Part shown: positions 52,005 through 59,877 of the stretch, in pieces | Numbering within the stretch: position 1 is the first letter of the stretch | How the letters are laid out: every line of letters begins with the position of its first letter | Assembly: GCA_020634235.1 (NCBI GenBank) | Contig: JACKCB010000002.1 | Location: 1,426,001 to 1,490,000 of the forward strand | Length of the DNA: 64,000 bases | Source: Ardenticatenaceae bacterium | GTDB lineage: Bacteria > Chloroflexota > Anaerolineae > Promineifilales > Promineifilaceae | Reading direction: 5' to 3' | Notes under the pieces: generated by a model | What the model saw: only the letters and a program-made list of their open reading frames with translations | The model's database searches: none | Told to the model about the DNA's origin: nothing | Program-made: the position numbers and the translations under genes

Positions 52005-53636
52005 CTAGACGGTGGCGCGCCGGGAACTGGCAAACAAGACGCCCACACCCAACAAGAGTAACACAGCCACGATGACCACGGCAATGACTAGAATGCGCCC
52101 CAGGCTGGAGCCGCTGTCGCTCTCGGTGGCCGCTGTCTCTGTTGTGCTGCTGTCGGCGGCGGGGGTGGCGGCGGTGCCGGTATCAACCGCGGCGATTTCT
52201 TCCCCGGCCGGGGCGGCGTCATTGGTATAGCTGCCAAACATGAAGATGGCCTCACTGCCGGCCGCCACGGCCACAGCCCAGTCGCCGGTGGTGGTCAGGC
52301 TTTCGTTGGCGGCCACAGAACGGGTGATGCGGTAATTCCCGGCCGGGAGGCCCTTCACGCAGTAGGGTTCCGAAACACCGTCGGTGACGTAATTTGTCAC
52401 GACCTTTTCGGCATCGGAGACGGTGAAGGCCACCGCCGCCCGCATGGCCTCACCCGCGTCCTGCTGCCCATTCTTGTTGCTATCTTCAAAAGCGGCCAGG
52501 CAGAGCGTGCCCGTTGTCTGCGGCGTGGCCGTGGGCAAGGCCGTAGGTTCCGGCAGTGGTGTCGCCGTGGGTTCTTCTGCGCCCCCTTCGGCGGCTGGGG
52601 CGGCCGGTTCTTCTTCCCCGGCCGGGGTTCCGTATCCCACAATCACCAGGTCACCCACATTGAGCACCGTACCCTGGTTGGCATTGTTCAGCTCATAAAT
52701 CTCGTCCAGGGTCAGGCCATTGCGCGCGGCCAGGCTCCACCAGGAGTCGCCGGACACAACCGCGGCATAGATAACGCCTTCGGCATTGGGCGTGGAGGTT
52801 GGCTGGCCGGGCGAGGGCGGGGCAACAACTGCGCCGCCACCGGTATCGCCACCTGTCCCACCCCCGGCCGGGGGCGGGGGCACAGCCACCCCTTCCCCAA
52901 TAACAACCAGTTCGGCATCATCCCAATAAACATCATTATGCTTGCGCTGCTCATCCGGGCTGGAGATGGTGAAGACCGTCACCTTGTCGCCTTGGGCCTG
53001 CGCCTCTACCACAAACAGGGAGTAGAAATCATACGGCTGCTGATAATCAGACCAGACAATGGCCGGGCTGTAGGGATTGGTACCACCGGTGGGGTCAATG
53101 CCAATGCGCAGGTTGACGGTAGTTGGCTGGTTAGAAAAAGTGGAATCGTCGATGGTTGACCAGGCCTGTCCCCAGATGGAGAAGCGCAGCTGCGCGTTGG
53201 CCGGCACGGTTACAACTTGCAGCAGGCCGGCCGTGTGGGTTCCCTGGAAGCTAAAATACTGTGCTGCCTCAACACCAGAGCGAATGCGATCGACGAAGGG
53301 GGGGCGGGCCGGCTTGTATTCCGGCATGCGGTTCTTCCAGTCGGGGTCACTGGGCTGCTGGCTAATCCACCAGGGGATCCAGCTAAGGGGGGCGTTGGCC
53401 GTGCCACAGGGCAGATAAACGCCCTGGTTGTTTTTGCAGTCTTCACGCTGCGAGGGATAGAGGGCGACCCAGGTGAAGTCGTCCGGGTCGAACGTGTATA
53501 CGCCGGCTTCGAAGCCCGGGTTTTGCAGCAGGTTGCTGCCCTGGGCCTCTACCGGCCGGGAGAGGGTTGTGGTGGCCAACAGCCCCAACAGGGCTAGCCC
53601 GACCACCAGCAAGATTGTCAGACGAAAGGTACGCAT
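52005..53636 (-). CDS. Surface-anchored protein with LysM and SdrD-B-like domains
   Basis: 543 aa. A signal peptide (to about 31, PVEAQG) precedes a beta-sandwich domain (about 33-250, SNLLQNPGFEAGVYTF) with DDAELVVIG at its end. A Gly/Pro linker is followed by one LysM (about 288-335, VVSGDSWWSLAARNGLTLDE), a Pro/Ala/Glu linker, an SdrD-B-like repeat (LCLAAFEDSNKNGQQD) and a C-terminal TM helix ending RRATV. LysM usually binds glycans with N-acetylglucosamine. The plan parallels the 50494-51831 product. The stop of the upstream GT-C gene is only 4 bases before its start, so the two are coupled. Confidence 0.8.
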   Translation of the reverse strand: MRTFRLTILLVVGLALLGLLATTTLSRPVEAQGSNLLQNPGFEAGVYTFDPDDFTWVALYPSQREDCKNNQGVYLPCGTANAPLSWIPWWISQQPSDPDWKNRMPEYKPARPPFVDRIRSGVEAAQYFSFQGTHTAGLLQVVTVPANAQLRFSIWGQAWSTIDDSTFSNQPTTVNLRIGIDPTGGTNPYSPAIVWSDYQQPYDFYSLFVVEAQAQGDKVTVFTISSPDEQRKHNDVYWDDAELVVIGEGVAVPPPPAGGGTGGDTGGGAVVAPPSPGQPTSTPNAEGVIYAAVVSGDSWWSLAARNGLTLDEIYELNNANQGTVLNVGDLVIVGYGTPAGEEEPAAPAAEGGAEEPTATPLPEPTALPTATPQTTGTLCLAAFEDSNKNGQQDAGEAMRAAVAFTVSDAEKVVTNYVTDGVSEPYCVKGLPAGNYRITRSVAANESLTTTGDWAVAVAAGSEAIFMFGSYTNDAAPAGEEIAAVDTGTAATPAADSSTTETAATESDSGSSLGRILVIAVVIVAVLLLLGVGVLFASSRRATV

Positions 53637-53640
53637 CTCC

Positions 53641-55650
53641 TCAATTCTCCTTAGAGCTAACTGGCCCAGCTAAGGGCCATGAATCGCCAACAGGCACGCC
53701 AGATGGATCGGTGACGGGCAGGCGACGGTGCGTGTTGGCCTCGTATAAGCCCACTAAGATGGTGTGCTGTGAAGCATCGAAAGGTTGTGTTAGTTCAATT
53801 TCATGGCGGTCATGCAGCCAAAGACCGGGCTGCCACCAGGTATTGGCCCAGTAGCCCTGGGCCGGTGGGGCGTCGCTCTGGCCAATGAAGTTCCCGGCCG
53901 GGTCCAGCACATGCACAAAAACCACCAACGGCTGCGCGACCCCGGCCGGGGTCGTCCACACCAGATCGACCAGCAAGCGGTCCGGCGCAGCCAGGCTGGT
54001 TTGCGCCGATGTTAAGTGTAACTGGTTCGCGAAATTCGCCTGCAAACGATCATCCGGCGAAATCCCTACGGCCTGGTACTGAACAAAGAACGGATACGGC
54101 TCCGGTTCCAGGTCGCCCTGGGCCAGAGGGCCGGCACTAACCCACACTTCAGCGGGTACGGGGATGGCCTGGGGAACAAAGTCAAGGGTCGTGTAAGGCC
54201 AGGCAAAAATCGTCAGCGGCAAAGGGCAGGCGGGGGCACAGGGTAGACCCCCGGCCGGGTCATAGGCGGTCACCGCCGCGGCCGGGTCCACCAGAAAGTT
54301 CACCGCCGGCCAACTGCCATTCCAAAAGCGCTGGTCGAGGTAGAGTCCAACCCCGGCCGGGGCAGTTTGCGCCGCCACATTCACCTGTTCCGCCAGGTTA
54401 CGCGCGGCCGTTTCAAAGTAAAAGCTCGTCTGCGGACGAGTCGCATAATCGTAAAAGTAATCGCGCACAGTCACCAACAGCGTTGCGGCACAGAGCACGA
54501 CAACCAGGCCATCGCGCCAGACCCGCTGTCTGGCAGCCGGCCATTTTTGCTGCAAAACGCGGGGTAGTTTAGGCCAATCGCGCAATTTGGACAAGCCAAG
54601 CGCCGGCAGCAGCAGCGCCGCCGGCAAGATACCCACCACCCGTAGAAAGTGGGGCGTGTCTTCAGCCAGGATGGTTGGCCCAAGCATCGTGGCAGTCCAC
54701 AGCAGCAGGGCCAGCATGGCTGGGTGGCGCCAAAAGCGCAGCGCATACCCCAGGCCCACAAGAAACGGGATGGCCATGAACAGATCGAAGACGGGACGCC
54801 CGGCCGGGTTGTGCCGCCAGATCAGGTCGCCCTGCCAGAGAAACAGGCCCAGCGCGCGCAGCGTCTGCTGCCACAGCGCACCCCACAAGTCACCGCCATT
54901 CACCGCCGGGCTGAGGATCGACACCTGCTGGGCGCGCCCCAGCAGCAGCGCCGGGTCGTGCCAGACCACCAGGGCCAGCGGCAACAGCACCAGCGCCGTA
55001 CTGCCAGCAAACCAGAGCACGCCCGGCCATAACCGCCGCCGCCGCCCCGGCTGCAGCAGCAAGAAAAACAGCAGCAGCCCCAGCAGCAGCGGCGTGAAGC
55101 GGCTGGCCAGGTAGGTGTAAAAGCTGGCCCCATAGGCCAATCCGGCCGCCGCCCACAACCAGGCGCGCTGCCGCCGGTAGGCCAGCGTACCCAGCCAGAA
55201 GGTCAGTGCCAGGCAGGGCACCAGCAAGATAGGGCGCAGGCCAATGCGGCTCAGGTGAACCGGCCACAATGTAACCGCCCACAGCCAGGCCGCCAGCAGC
55301 CCGGCGCGCCGGCCAAACCAGGTGCGCGCCAACAGGTAAACAATGAAGGTTGTCAAAGTGCCGGTGATGGCCGCCGCCAGGCGGACCACCCACACCTGCC
55401 GCCCCAGCGTTTGCACAAACAGCGCCGTCAGATAGATGTAGGCCGGTTCGCGGCCATTGTTAGCCGTGAAGTAAAGCGGGTGCTGGCCAGCCAGGACATT
55501 CAGGGCGTCGAGGCCGTTGTAAGCCTCGTCCCGGTAGAAGCCGGGCGGTACGCCGTCCAACTGCCATAAGCGCAGCCCGGCGGCGATTACAACCGCTAAC
55601 AGTAACAAAGCCCACCCCTGACGGGATGGGCTGAGAAGCAGCTTATGCAA
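53641..55650 (-). CDS. ArnT/PMT-like membrane glycosyltransferase
   Basis: About 669 aa from the TTG at 55650; an in-frame TTG at 55689 is the alternative but lies nearly at the predicted transcript start. About eleven TM helices lie in the first ~400 residues. The first outer loop has PPGFYRDEAYNGLDAL, with the Asp-Glu typical of GT39/GT-C enzymes, and NNGREPAYIY follows. The C-terminal outer domain contains a beta segment (DRLLVDLVWTTPAGVAQPLV). It probably glycosylates exported proteins or lipids. The two adjacent Thr/Ser-rich surface proteins are plausible acceptors, an inference from proximity. Confidence 0.82.
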   Translation of the reverse strand: MHKLLLSPSRQGWALLLLAVVIAAGLRLWQLDGVPPGFYRDEAYNGLDALNVLAGQHPLYFTANNGREPAYIYLTALFVQTLGRQVWVVRLAAAITGTLTTFIVYLLARTWFGRRAGLLAAWLWAVTLWPVHLSRIGLRPILLVPCLALTFWLGTLAYRRQRAWLWAAAGLAYGASFYTYLASRFTPLLLGLLLFFLLLQPGRRRRLWPGVLWFAGSTALVLLPLALVVWHDPALLLGRAQQVSILSPAVNGGDLWGALWQQTLRALGLFLWQGDLIWRHNPAGRPVFDLFMAIPFLVGLGYALRFWRHPAMLALLLWTATMLGPTILAEDTPHFLRVVGILPAALLLPALGLSKLRDWPKLPRVLQQKWPAARQRVWRDGLVVVLCAATLLVTVRDYFYDYATRPQTSFYFETAARNLAEQVNVAAQTAPAGVGLYLDQRFWNGSWPAVNFLVDPAAAVTAYDPAGGLPCAPACPLPLTIFAWPYTTLDFVPQAIPVPAEVWVSAGPLAQGDLEPEPYPFFVQYQAVGISPDDRLQANFANQLHLTSAQTSLAAPDRLLVDLVWTTPAGVAQPLVVFVHVLDPAGNFIGQSDAPPAQGYWANTWWQPGLWLHDRHEIELTQPFDASQHTILVGLYEANTHRRLPVTDPSGVPVGDSWPLAGPVSSKEN

Positions 55651-55698
55651 TGAACCTGACCTATCTTTCGCTGACAGTAAGGTTGTCAAATCAGGGCA

Positions 55699-55726
55699 AG
55701 TATAGCAAAATAGGACTCTGCGTCAA
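55699..55726 (-). promoter_or_regulatory. Promoter of the glycosyltransferase/surface-protein genes
   Basis: TTGACG (55721-55726), a 16-bp spacer and TATACT (55699-55704) read leftward. The predicted start is about 40 bases before the TTG at 55650. It may drive 53641-55650, 52005-53636 and 50494-51831. Confidence 0.6.
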
Positions 55727-55778
55727 CTTTCACAAATCACGCCTCACGCACCTCGCGACCGGTCTTCGGCAAATTTCT

Positions 55779-56885
55779 ATGCGTATTCTAATGGTTTCAA
55801 AGGCCTGCCTGGTGGGGGCTTACCAGACGAAGTTGGAAGAGATTGCCAGACATAAAGATGTGACGCTGCTGGTGGTTGTGCCGCCAGTCTGGCGCGACCC
55901 GGCCGGGGATGTCTACCTGGAGCGGATCAACACCCAGGGTTATGAACTGGTGGTTGACCCAATCCGGTTCAATGGACAATTCCACCTCCATTACTACCCC
56001 CGACTGAAGCAGCACATCACCGCCTTCCAGCCCGATATCCTGCACATGGATGAAGAGCCATACAACCTGGCCACCTGGCTGGCCGTGCGGCAGGCGGCCG
56101 CCGCCGGGGCCAAAACGCTCTTCTTTTCCTGGCAAAACATCCAGCGCCGCTACCCCTTTCCTTTTAGCTGGCTGGAGCAGCGCGTGCTGGCGCAGGTCGA
56201 TTATGCGATTATGGGCAACGCCGCCGCCGTGGAGGTGTGGCAGGCCAAGGGGTACAGTGGCCCCGGCCGGGTCATCCCCCAGTTTGGCGTAAACCCGGCG
56301 CTGTTTCAGCCCCCGGCCGGGCGCGACCCCGGCCGCACCTTTACCATCGGCTCCACCGGCCGCCGGCTGGTACCCGAAAAAGGGCTGGACCTGCTGCTGC
56401 GCGCCGCCGCCCGGCTGCCCGGCACCTGGCAGCTTCAGATCGCCGGTGAAGGACCGGCCCGCCGCTCTTTGGAAAAGCTGGCTGAGACGTTGGGCATTGC
56501 CGGGCGCGTCCATTTTGACGGCGTCATCCCCTCCGAGCAAATGGCCGCCTACCTGGGCCAGCTCGACGTTTTGGTGGTACCATCGCGGACCCTGCCCAAC
56601 TGGAAAGAGCAGTTTGGGCGGGTGCTCATTGAAGCCATGGCCTGCGAAGTGGCCGTTGTTGGGTCCGACAGCGGCGAGATTCCTAATGTTATCGGCCCGG
56701 CCGGGTTGGTCTTCCCGGAAGAGGACGTCGATGCTCTGGAACAGCACCTGCTGCGCCTGATGCAGACGCCCGCCCTACGGCAAGAATTGGGGCAGGCCGG
56801 CCGGCAGCGCGTCCTGGCCCAATACACCCAGGCCCAGATCGCGGCCCAAACAGTCGCCGTATACCAGGAGTTGATGGCCTCCTAA
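55779..56885 (+). CDS. GT4-family glycosyltransferase
   Basis: 368 aa from the ATG at 55779, which fits the family N-terminus MRILMVSKACLVGAYQTK; the longer frame from 55650 overlaps the divergent promoter. The C-terminal Rossmann half has GSTGRRLVPEKGLDLLL, IAGEGPARRSLEKLAE and the E-x7-E donor site in EQFGRVLIEAMACEVAVVG. It transfers a sugar from a nucleotide donor in the cytosol, retaining the anomeric bond. No clear Shine-Dalgarno is present. Its neighbours suggest cell-surface glycan synthesis. Confidence 0.9.
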   Translation: MRILMVSKACLVGAYQTKLEEIARHKDVTLLVVVPPVWRDPAGDVYLERINTQGYELVVDPIRFNGQFHLHYYPRLKQHITAFQPDILHMDEEPYNLATWLAVRQAAAAGAKTLFFSWQNIQRRYPFPFSWLEQRVLAQVDYAIMGNAAAVEVWQAKGYSGPGRVIPQFGVNPALFQPPAGRDPGRTFTIGSTGRRLVPEKGLDLLLRAAARLPGTWQLQIAGEGPARRSLEKLAETLGIAGRVHFDGVIPSEQMAAYLGQLDVLVVPSRTLPNWKEQFGRVLIEAMACEVAVVGSDSGEIPNVIGPAGLVFPEEDVDALEQHLLRLMQTPALRQELGQAGRQRVLAQYTQAQIAAQTVAVYQELMAS

Positions 56886-56943
56886 ACTCAAGAACGCAAG
56901 CGCAGCTCACCGCCGAAGTGCGCCGCGCCTGGCACAAACAATC

Positions 56944-57954
56944 ATGCCACCTAAGCCGAATCTATTAAGCCTTGTAGGCATCATCATCATCGGCCTGGCG
57001 CTCATTCTAGGCCTGTACACCACCCTGGGCTATCTTGGCTGGCGCAGCGGCCAGCGTTTGCGGGCGGAGCAGGTCGTCACCGAGCAGACGGCCGAAGTGG
57101 CGCGCCAGACAAACTTCGCCCGGGACGACATTGCCCAGCAAAACTACCGGCTGGCATTGCGCCGCCTGGCCTGGGTGCTGGCGCAAGAGCCGGGCAATGA
57201 AACCGCCCTGGCGCTGCAAGCGCAGGCCCAGGCTGCGCTAAACCCAAACGCGGCAGCTACGGCCACGCCCCGGCCGGCGCCATCGGCCACGCCCCCCCTC
57301 TCCGGCACCGTTACAACCGACGACTTGCTGGCCCAGCAGTTGCTGCAACTGCGCAAACTGGTCAATGATGAGGAATGGCCTTCTGCCATTGAGGAAATTG
57401 CTCGCTTCCAACGCGCCCATCCCAGCTATGAACGGCTGGAAACAGACCGGCTGCTGTTCGACGCTTATGTCAATTATGGCTTATCGCTGCTGCCGGGCGA
57501 ACAGGTGGAGTTGGGGCTGTTCTATCTGCGCCAGGCAGAAAAGTTGGGTGACCTGCCCACCGAGGCCAGCGATCAGCGCCTGTGGGCCGTGTTGTACCTG
57601 GACGGCATCTCGTTTTATCGCGTGAATTGGGACGCTTCCCTCTTTTATTTCCGCGAGCTTTGCCTGGCTGCGCCCTTTTTTCATGATGCCTGCGCCAAAC
57701 TGGAGGAGGGGCTGCTGGCCCAGGCTAACTTCTACGCGGCGCAGCAGGACTGGTGCCCGGCCGAGCCGCTGTACCAGGAAGCCTATCGCCTGAACAGCAG
57801 CAGCGATACGGCCAACAAGTTGGCCCAGGCCCGCACGGGCTGCCTCTCGGCTACGGCCACGCCGCCGCTTTCGGGCACGCTGCCCATCACCGGGACGCTG
57901 CCCATTACCGGCACGGTGCCCAACACCAACACGGTTCCTGGCCCAACCCCCTGA
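56944..57954 (+). CDS. Membrane-anchored TPR-like protein
   Basis: 336 aa. One N-terminal TM helix (about 9-32, LVGIIIIGLALILGLYTTLGY) is followed by an alpha-helical region with TPR-like units (DIAQQNYRLALRRLAWVLAQ and AQQDWCPAEPLYQEAYRLN), interrupted by Thr/Pro-rich linkers. The C-terminus is a short repeated sequence (ITGTLPITGTVPNTNT). The topology suggests a single-pass protein with its body outside. The membrane LuxR-kelch regulator starts 93 bases downstream. Role unknown. Confidence 0.7.
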   Translation: MPPKPNLLSLVGIIIIGLALILGLYTTLGYLGWRSGQRLRAEQVVTEQTAEVARQTNFARDDIAQQNYRLALRRLAWVLAQEPGNETALALQAQAQAALNPNAAATATPRPAPSATPPLSGTVTTDDLLAQQLLQLRKLVNDEEWPSAIEEIARFQRAHPSYERLETDRLLFDAYVNYGLSLLPGEQVELGLFYLRQAEKLGDLPTEASDQRLWAVLYLDGISFYRVNWDASLFYFRELCLAAPFFHDACAKLEEGLLAQANFYAAQQDWCPAEPLYQEAYRLNSSSDTANKLAQARTGCLSATATPPLSGTLPITGTLPITGTVPNTNTVPGPTP

Positions 57955-58034
57955 CGGTGAGCCGCCGCACGCCCCGGCCGGGGTCCGGCCCCAGGCAACC
58001 GGCAGCGCTACTCGCCGGGAAGAAATTGCCCCGT

Positions 58035-58040
58035 TATAAT
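58035..58040 (+). promoter_or_regulatory. -10 box (TATAAT) placing the start at a leaderless ATG
   Basis: Perfect TATAAT with seven bases (CACCCCG) between it and the ATG at 58048, so the mRNA would begin at or within a base of the start codon. The -35 is weak. Confidence 0.55.
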
Positions 58041-58047
58041 CACCCCG

Positions 58048-59475
58048 ATGGCTGAACTAGGCGAACCCCTGAGCGAGCGCGAGTTGGACGTGTTGAAGTG
58101 CATCGTTGAAGGTGCCTCCAACCGGGAAGTTGCCCTGCAACTCTCCATCAGCCCCAACACCGTCAAAGTACACATTCGCAATATCTTCACCAAGCTGGGC
58201 GTCTCGTCGCGCACCGAGGCCACCACGGCCGCTTTGCAGCAGGGGCTGGTGACGCTGCCCGGTATCGAAACGACCGCCGAAGCTGCGCCGCCGCCGCTTG
58301 AGGATAGTTCGCCCCTGTCCGGTGACGATCTGGCGGATGACGAGGAGGATTTGCTGGCTGAGCCGCCTTTGCCCGTGACGCCGGCCGAGCCGCCCCCGGC
58401 CGGGACTCGCCCGCGCTGGTGGGTTTGGGTTGGGGCCGGGCTGAGCCTGGTCTTTGTGGTCATTATTGGGCTGGTGCTGCTGCTGGGCAGCGACGCATTG
58501 AGTGCCCTGCAGCCCACGCCGGCCGTTACGCCCACCGCCGAGCGCTTTGTAGAAACCCCGCTTGCCGAGAGTTGGTCGCTCAGCCGGCCCATGCCCCAGG
58601 TGCGGGCCAACATGGCCTCGGCCGCGGTGGGGCTGGATGTGTACCAGATTGGCGGCGAGACGGCGGAGGGCGTCAGTAACAGCGTGGATATTTACGCGGT
58701 ACACGAATACCGCTGGCGTGTGGGCGCGCCCAAGCTGACGGCGGTGGCCGATGCCGCAGCGGCGGTGCTGGCCGGCGAGATTTATGTCATTGGCGGGCGG
58801 CTGAACAATGGGCAGGTGACCGGTGTGGTGGAGGCCTACAGCCCATTGAATAACGGCTGGCGACCGGTAACGCCCTTGCCCCGGCCGGTGGCCGGGGGGG
58901 TGGTGCTGTCCGATGATGCCTTTATTTATCTCTTTGGCGGTTTCGATGGCCAGGAGTACCTGGCCGACAGCTACCGCTACGATCCGACGACGCAATCGTG
59001 GCAAAGTTTGCCGCCGCTGGCGCAGCCGCGGGCTTATGCTGGGGGCGGCGTGGCCGGCGGCAAGTTGTATGTGGTGGGTGGGGCCGATGCCAACGGGGCG
59101 CTGGCGAGTTGTGCCGTCTTTGACCCGGCCGGGGAGGTGTGGGCCGAGTGTGCGGCCATGCAGCAGCCGCGCCGGGGCGCCGGTGTGGCCGCGCTGCTAA
59201 ACAAGCTGTACGTCTTTGGCGGTCTTGCGGCCGGTGCGGGGGGGCAAAGCGAAGTTTACGACCCGGTCCAACAGAGTTGGACCACCATCGAGACGCCCAT
59301 GCTGGCCGATTGGCCGGCCTGGAGCGATATGGGGACGGCTAACGTAGAGACACGCATCTACGTGTTAGGGGGACGCCAGGAAGCGCAGCTCTTGGGGGAG
59401 ACGTACGTTTTCACGCCCTTCGTCTACCAGTTCTTCATTCCCTCTACTTCGGCCGGCGGTGAGCCAGAAGAGTAG
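58048..59475 (+). CDS. Membrane regulator: LuxR-type HTH, TM helix, extracytoplasmic kelch propeller
   Basis: 475 aa. Residues 6-68 are a GerE/LuxR HTH (LSERELDVLKCIVEGASNRE, then SPNTVKVHIRNIFTKLGV). An acidic Pro-rich linker leads to one TM helix (about 124-147). From about 185 to 450 there are five or six kelch blades with double-Gly ends (YQIGGET, YVIGGRL, YLFGGFD, YVVGGAD, YVFGGLA, YVLGGRQ), followed by a short tail. The DNA-binding part is cytosolic and the propeller should face outward. No response-regulator receiver is present, so it looks like a one-component membrane regulator. Signal and target genes are unknown; the envelope genes beside it are candidates. Confidence 0.88.
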   Translation: MAELGEPLSERELDVLKCIVEGASNREVALQLSISPNTVKVHIRNIFTKLGVSSRTEATTAALQQGLVTLPGIETTAEAAPPPLEDSSPLSGDDLADDEEDLLAEPPLPVTPAEPPPAGTRPRWWVWVGAGLSLVFVVIIGLVLLLGSDALSALQPTPAVTPTAERFVETPLAESWSLSRPMPQVRANMASAAVGLDVYQIGGETAEGVSNSVDIYAVHEYRWRVGAPKLTAVADAAAAVLAGEIYVIGGRLNNGQVTGVVEAYSPLNNGWRPVTPLPRPVAGGVVLSDDAFIYLFGGFDGQEYLADSYRYDPTTQSWQSLPPLAQPRAYAGGGVAGGKLYVVGGADANGALASCAVFDPAGEVWAECAAMQQPRRGAGVAALLNKLYVFGGLAAGAGGQSEVYDPVQQSWTTIETPMLADWPAWSDMGTANVETRIYVLGGRQEAQLLGETYVFTPFVYQFFIPSTSAGGEPEE

Positions 59476-59508
59476 CGGGCGCGCCCGCCGCCATCCTGAA
59501 GCGTCCGC

Positions 59509-59841
59509 TTAGGCCTGGGTGAGGGCTTCTTCGGCAAAGGACTCTGCGTAGAACATGGTTACGATGCGCGCCTCGTCCCACTGCTTCAGGGCTTGCATCA
59601 GCGCCAGGCCCGGTTCCGTGGCCAGGGCAACCGTAAAAGCCTCGCGACTCTCAAAGTACAGCTCGTACATCAGGTGAAAACGGGATTGCCCCCCTGGCTT
59701 GTCTGAAATGCGGCTGACTTCAGTGCGCAGCAGGCCGGGCAACTGCTCAGCCAGCGGCAGGTTGGTGCCAGAGAAGAAGTTCTCCAGCGCCTGTTCGTCA
59801 TCAACTTTGCGGTAAATGGTGACAAATTTAAACATGGGCAT
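59509..59841 (-). CDS. EthD-like dimeric alpha/beta barrel protein
   Basis: 110 aa. FKFVTIYRKVDDEQALENFF at the start, LPLAEQLPGLLRTEVSR in the middle and YELYFESREAF are typical of EthD family proteins, small ferredoxin-like-fold proteins that may act as monooxygenases, cyclases or chaperones. Two ATG choices (59841 and 59835) are nearly equal. It converges on the kelch gene with a 33-base gap. Function undecided. Confidence 0.75.
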   Translation of the reverse strand: MPMFKFVTIYRKVDDEQALENFFSGTNLPLAEQLPGLLRTEVSRISDKPGGQSRFHLMYELYFESREAFTVALATEPGLALMQALKQWDEARIVTMFYAESFAEEALTQA

Positions 59842-59877
59842 GAGCGGAGCCGGCCGGCAATGATGGTTGGGAAGACA

